Source of the DNA: Chloroflexia bacterium
GTDB lineage: Bacteria > Chloroflexota > Chloroflexia > Thermomicrobiales > JALYUS01
Direction: 5' to 3'
Length of the DNA: 5,198 bases
Assembly (NCBI GenBank): GCA_025928215.1
Contig: JAICJW010000325.1
Coordinates: 1-5,198, forward strand
Positions 4,818 to 5,198 of this stretch are shown here, piece by piece (the stretch's first letter is position 1; each line of letters opens with the position of its first letter). The notes beneath the pieces were generated by a model, which saw nothing but the letters and a program-made list of their open reading frames with translations, had not been told where the DNA came from and did no database searches. Both the position numbers and the translations under genes were made by a program.

Positions 4818-5198
4818 TCCTTCTCTCGCGATCATCGTCGCGGCGCGGAATGAGGCGCACCGGATCGCGGCGGTGCTGACGCACTATCGCGCGCTTGTGC
4901 CGGATGCCGAACTGATCGTCGCGGACGGGGCGAGCCGGGACGCGACGGCGCGGGAAGTGCTGCCGTACGCCCGCGTTGTGACGGGCAAGGGATCGCTCGG
5001 CGCGAACGAGAACCTCGCGGCGGCGGAGGCGACGGCGGACGTGCTGCTCTTCGTCCATGCGGACACGCATCTCGCGGACGTGGCGGTCGTGCGGCAAACG
5101 ATGGCGAATCCGGCGATCGTTGGCGGCGCATACCGGCTGCGCTTCGACGACGGCGCGCGTGTCTACCGGATGATGGCACGGCGGGCGGATCAGCGCTC
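4756..5198 (+). CDS. Family 2 glycosyltransferase, rSAM-associated type (partial)
   Basis: The first 147 codons of a gene cut by the window end. The core is a GT-A fold nucleotide-sugar transferase: LAIIVAARNEAHRI (24-37) is the first strand and loop, ELIVADGASRDAT (52-64) binds the nucleotide, VLLFVHADT (96-104) carries the DXD-like His-Ala-Asp, and AIVGGAYRLRFDD (120-132) follows. The VGGAY.LRFDD segment resembles TIGR04283, 'transferase 2, rSAM/selenodomain-associated', usually about 220-240 residues, so roughly a third is missing. The start is ATG at 4756, with a TGA directly before it in frame and GAGG 5 nt upstream. No other ATG, GTG or TTG lies in frame before the first core strand. 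Residues 1-23 are therefore an unusual tail, partly encoded by a tandem heptamer repeat. It follows the radical SAM gene by 66 bp, probably in one operon. The acceptor is unknown. Confidence 0.88.
   Translation, partial: MTRDERPNQELSVLSPQSSVLPSLAIIVAARNEAHRIAAVLTHYRALVPDAELIVADGASRDATAREVLPYARVVTGKGSLGANENLAAAEATADVLLFVHADTHLADVAVVRQTMANPAIVGGAYRLRFDDGARVYRMMARRADQR
4790..4817 (+). repeat. Four tandem CAGTCCT heptamers inside a coding region
   Basis: Four perfect copies at 4790-4796, 4797-4803, 4804-4810 and 4811-4817. They encode part of the N-terminal tail (roughly residues 12-21, SVLSPQSSVL) of the glycosyltransferase. Seven is not a multiple of three, so gain or loss of one copy would shift the frame before the catalytic domain. 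Heptameric short tandem repeats of this kind are known between genes in some cyanobacteria, so this may be a member of a dispersed family. Confidence 0.9.

Overview
The window is high-GC bacterial DNA with five protein genes and no RNA genes, transposons or CRISPR arrays that I can see. The gene styles and GC-rich codons would suit a Chloroflexota- or Armatimonadota-like bacterium. That placement is a guess from general feel, not a marker gene.

Layout. 1-67 is an extreme block of alternating G and C homopolymer runs. 120-770 (minus) encodes a secreted protein with a proline-rich linker and an RlpA-like double-psi beta-barrel domain, started by TTG behind a strong Shine-Dalgarno. 771-1107 is a 337-bp divergent intergenic region. 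It holds a good minus-strand promoter (TTGACA, 17 bp, TACCAT), three 13-bp tandem repeats and a plus-strand extended -10 promoter. 1108-2052 (plus) is an aldo/keto reductase with the full catalytic tetrad. 2021-3061 (minus) is a P-loop kinase-like protein with a C-terminal beta-rich domain, and its 3' end overlaps the reductase by 32 bp. 3062-3249 is a second divergent promoter region with a 9-bp-stem inverted repeat. 3250-4689 (plus) is a radical SAM enzyme of the MJ0619/tetraether-synthase type (COG1964). 4756-5198 (plus, cut by the window end) is a family 2 glycosyltransferase resembling the 'rSAM/selenodomain-associated transferase 2' family (TIGR04283).

How the genes relate. The radical SAM gene and the glycosyltransferase form the only likely operon (66-bp gap, same strand). 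Both families tend to act in lipid, cofactor or small-molecule biosynthesis, so the pair is the best candidate for an undescribed pathway here. The glycosyltransferase is unusual in that four perfect 7-bp repeats (CAGTCCT) lie inside its coding sequence, between the only available start codon and the first core strand. A change in copy number would shift the frame. The same repeat, inverted, overlaps the stop codon of the radical SAM gene. The other three genes sit in divergent or convergent single-gene units and show no obvious pathway link.
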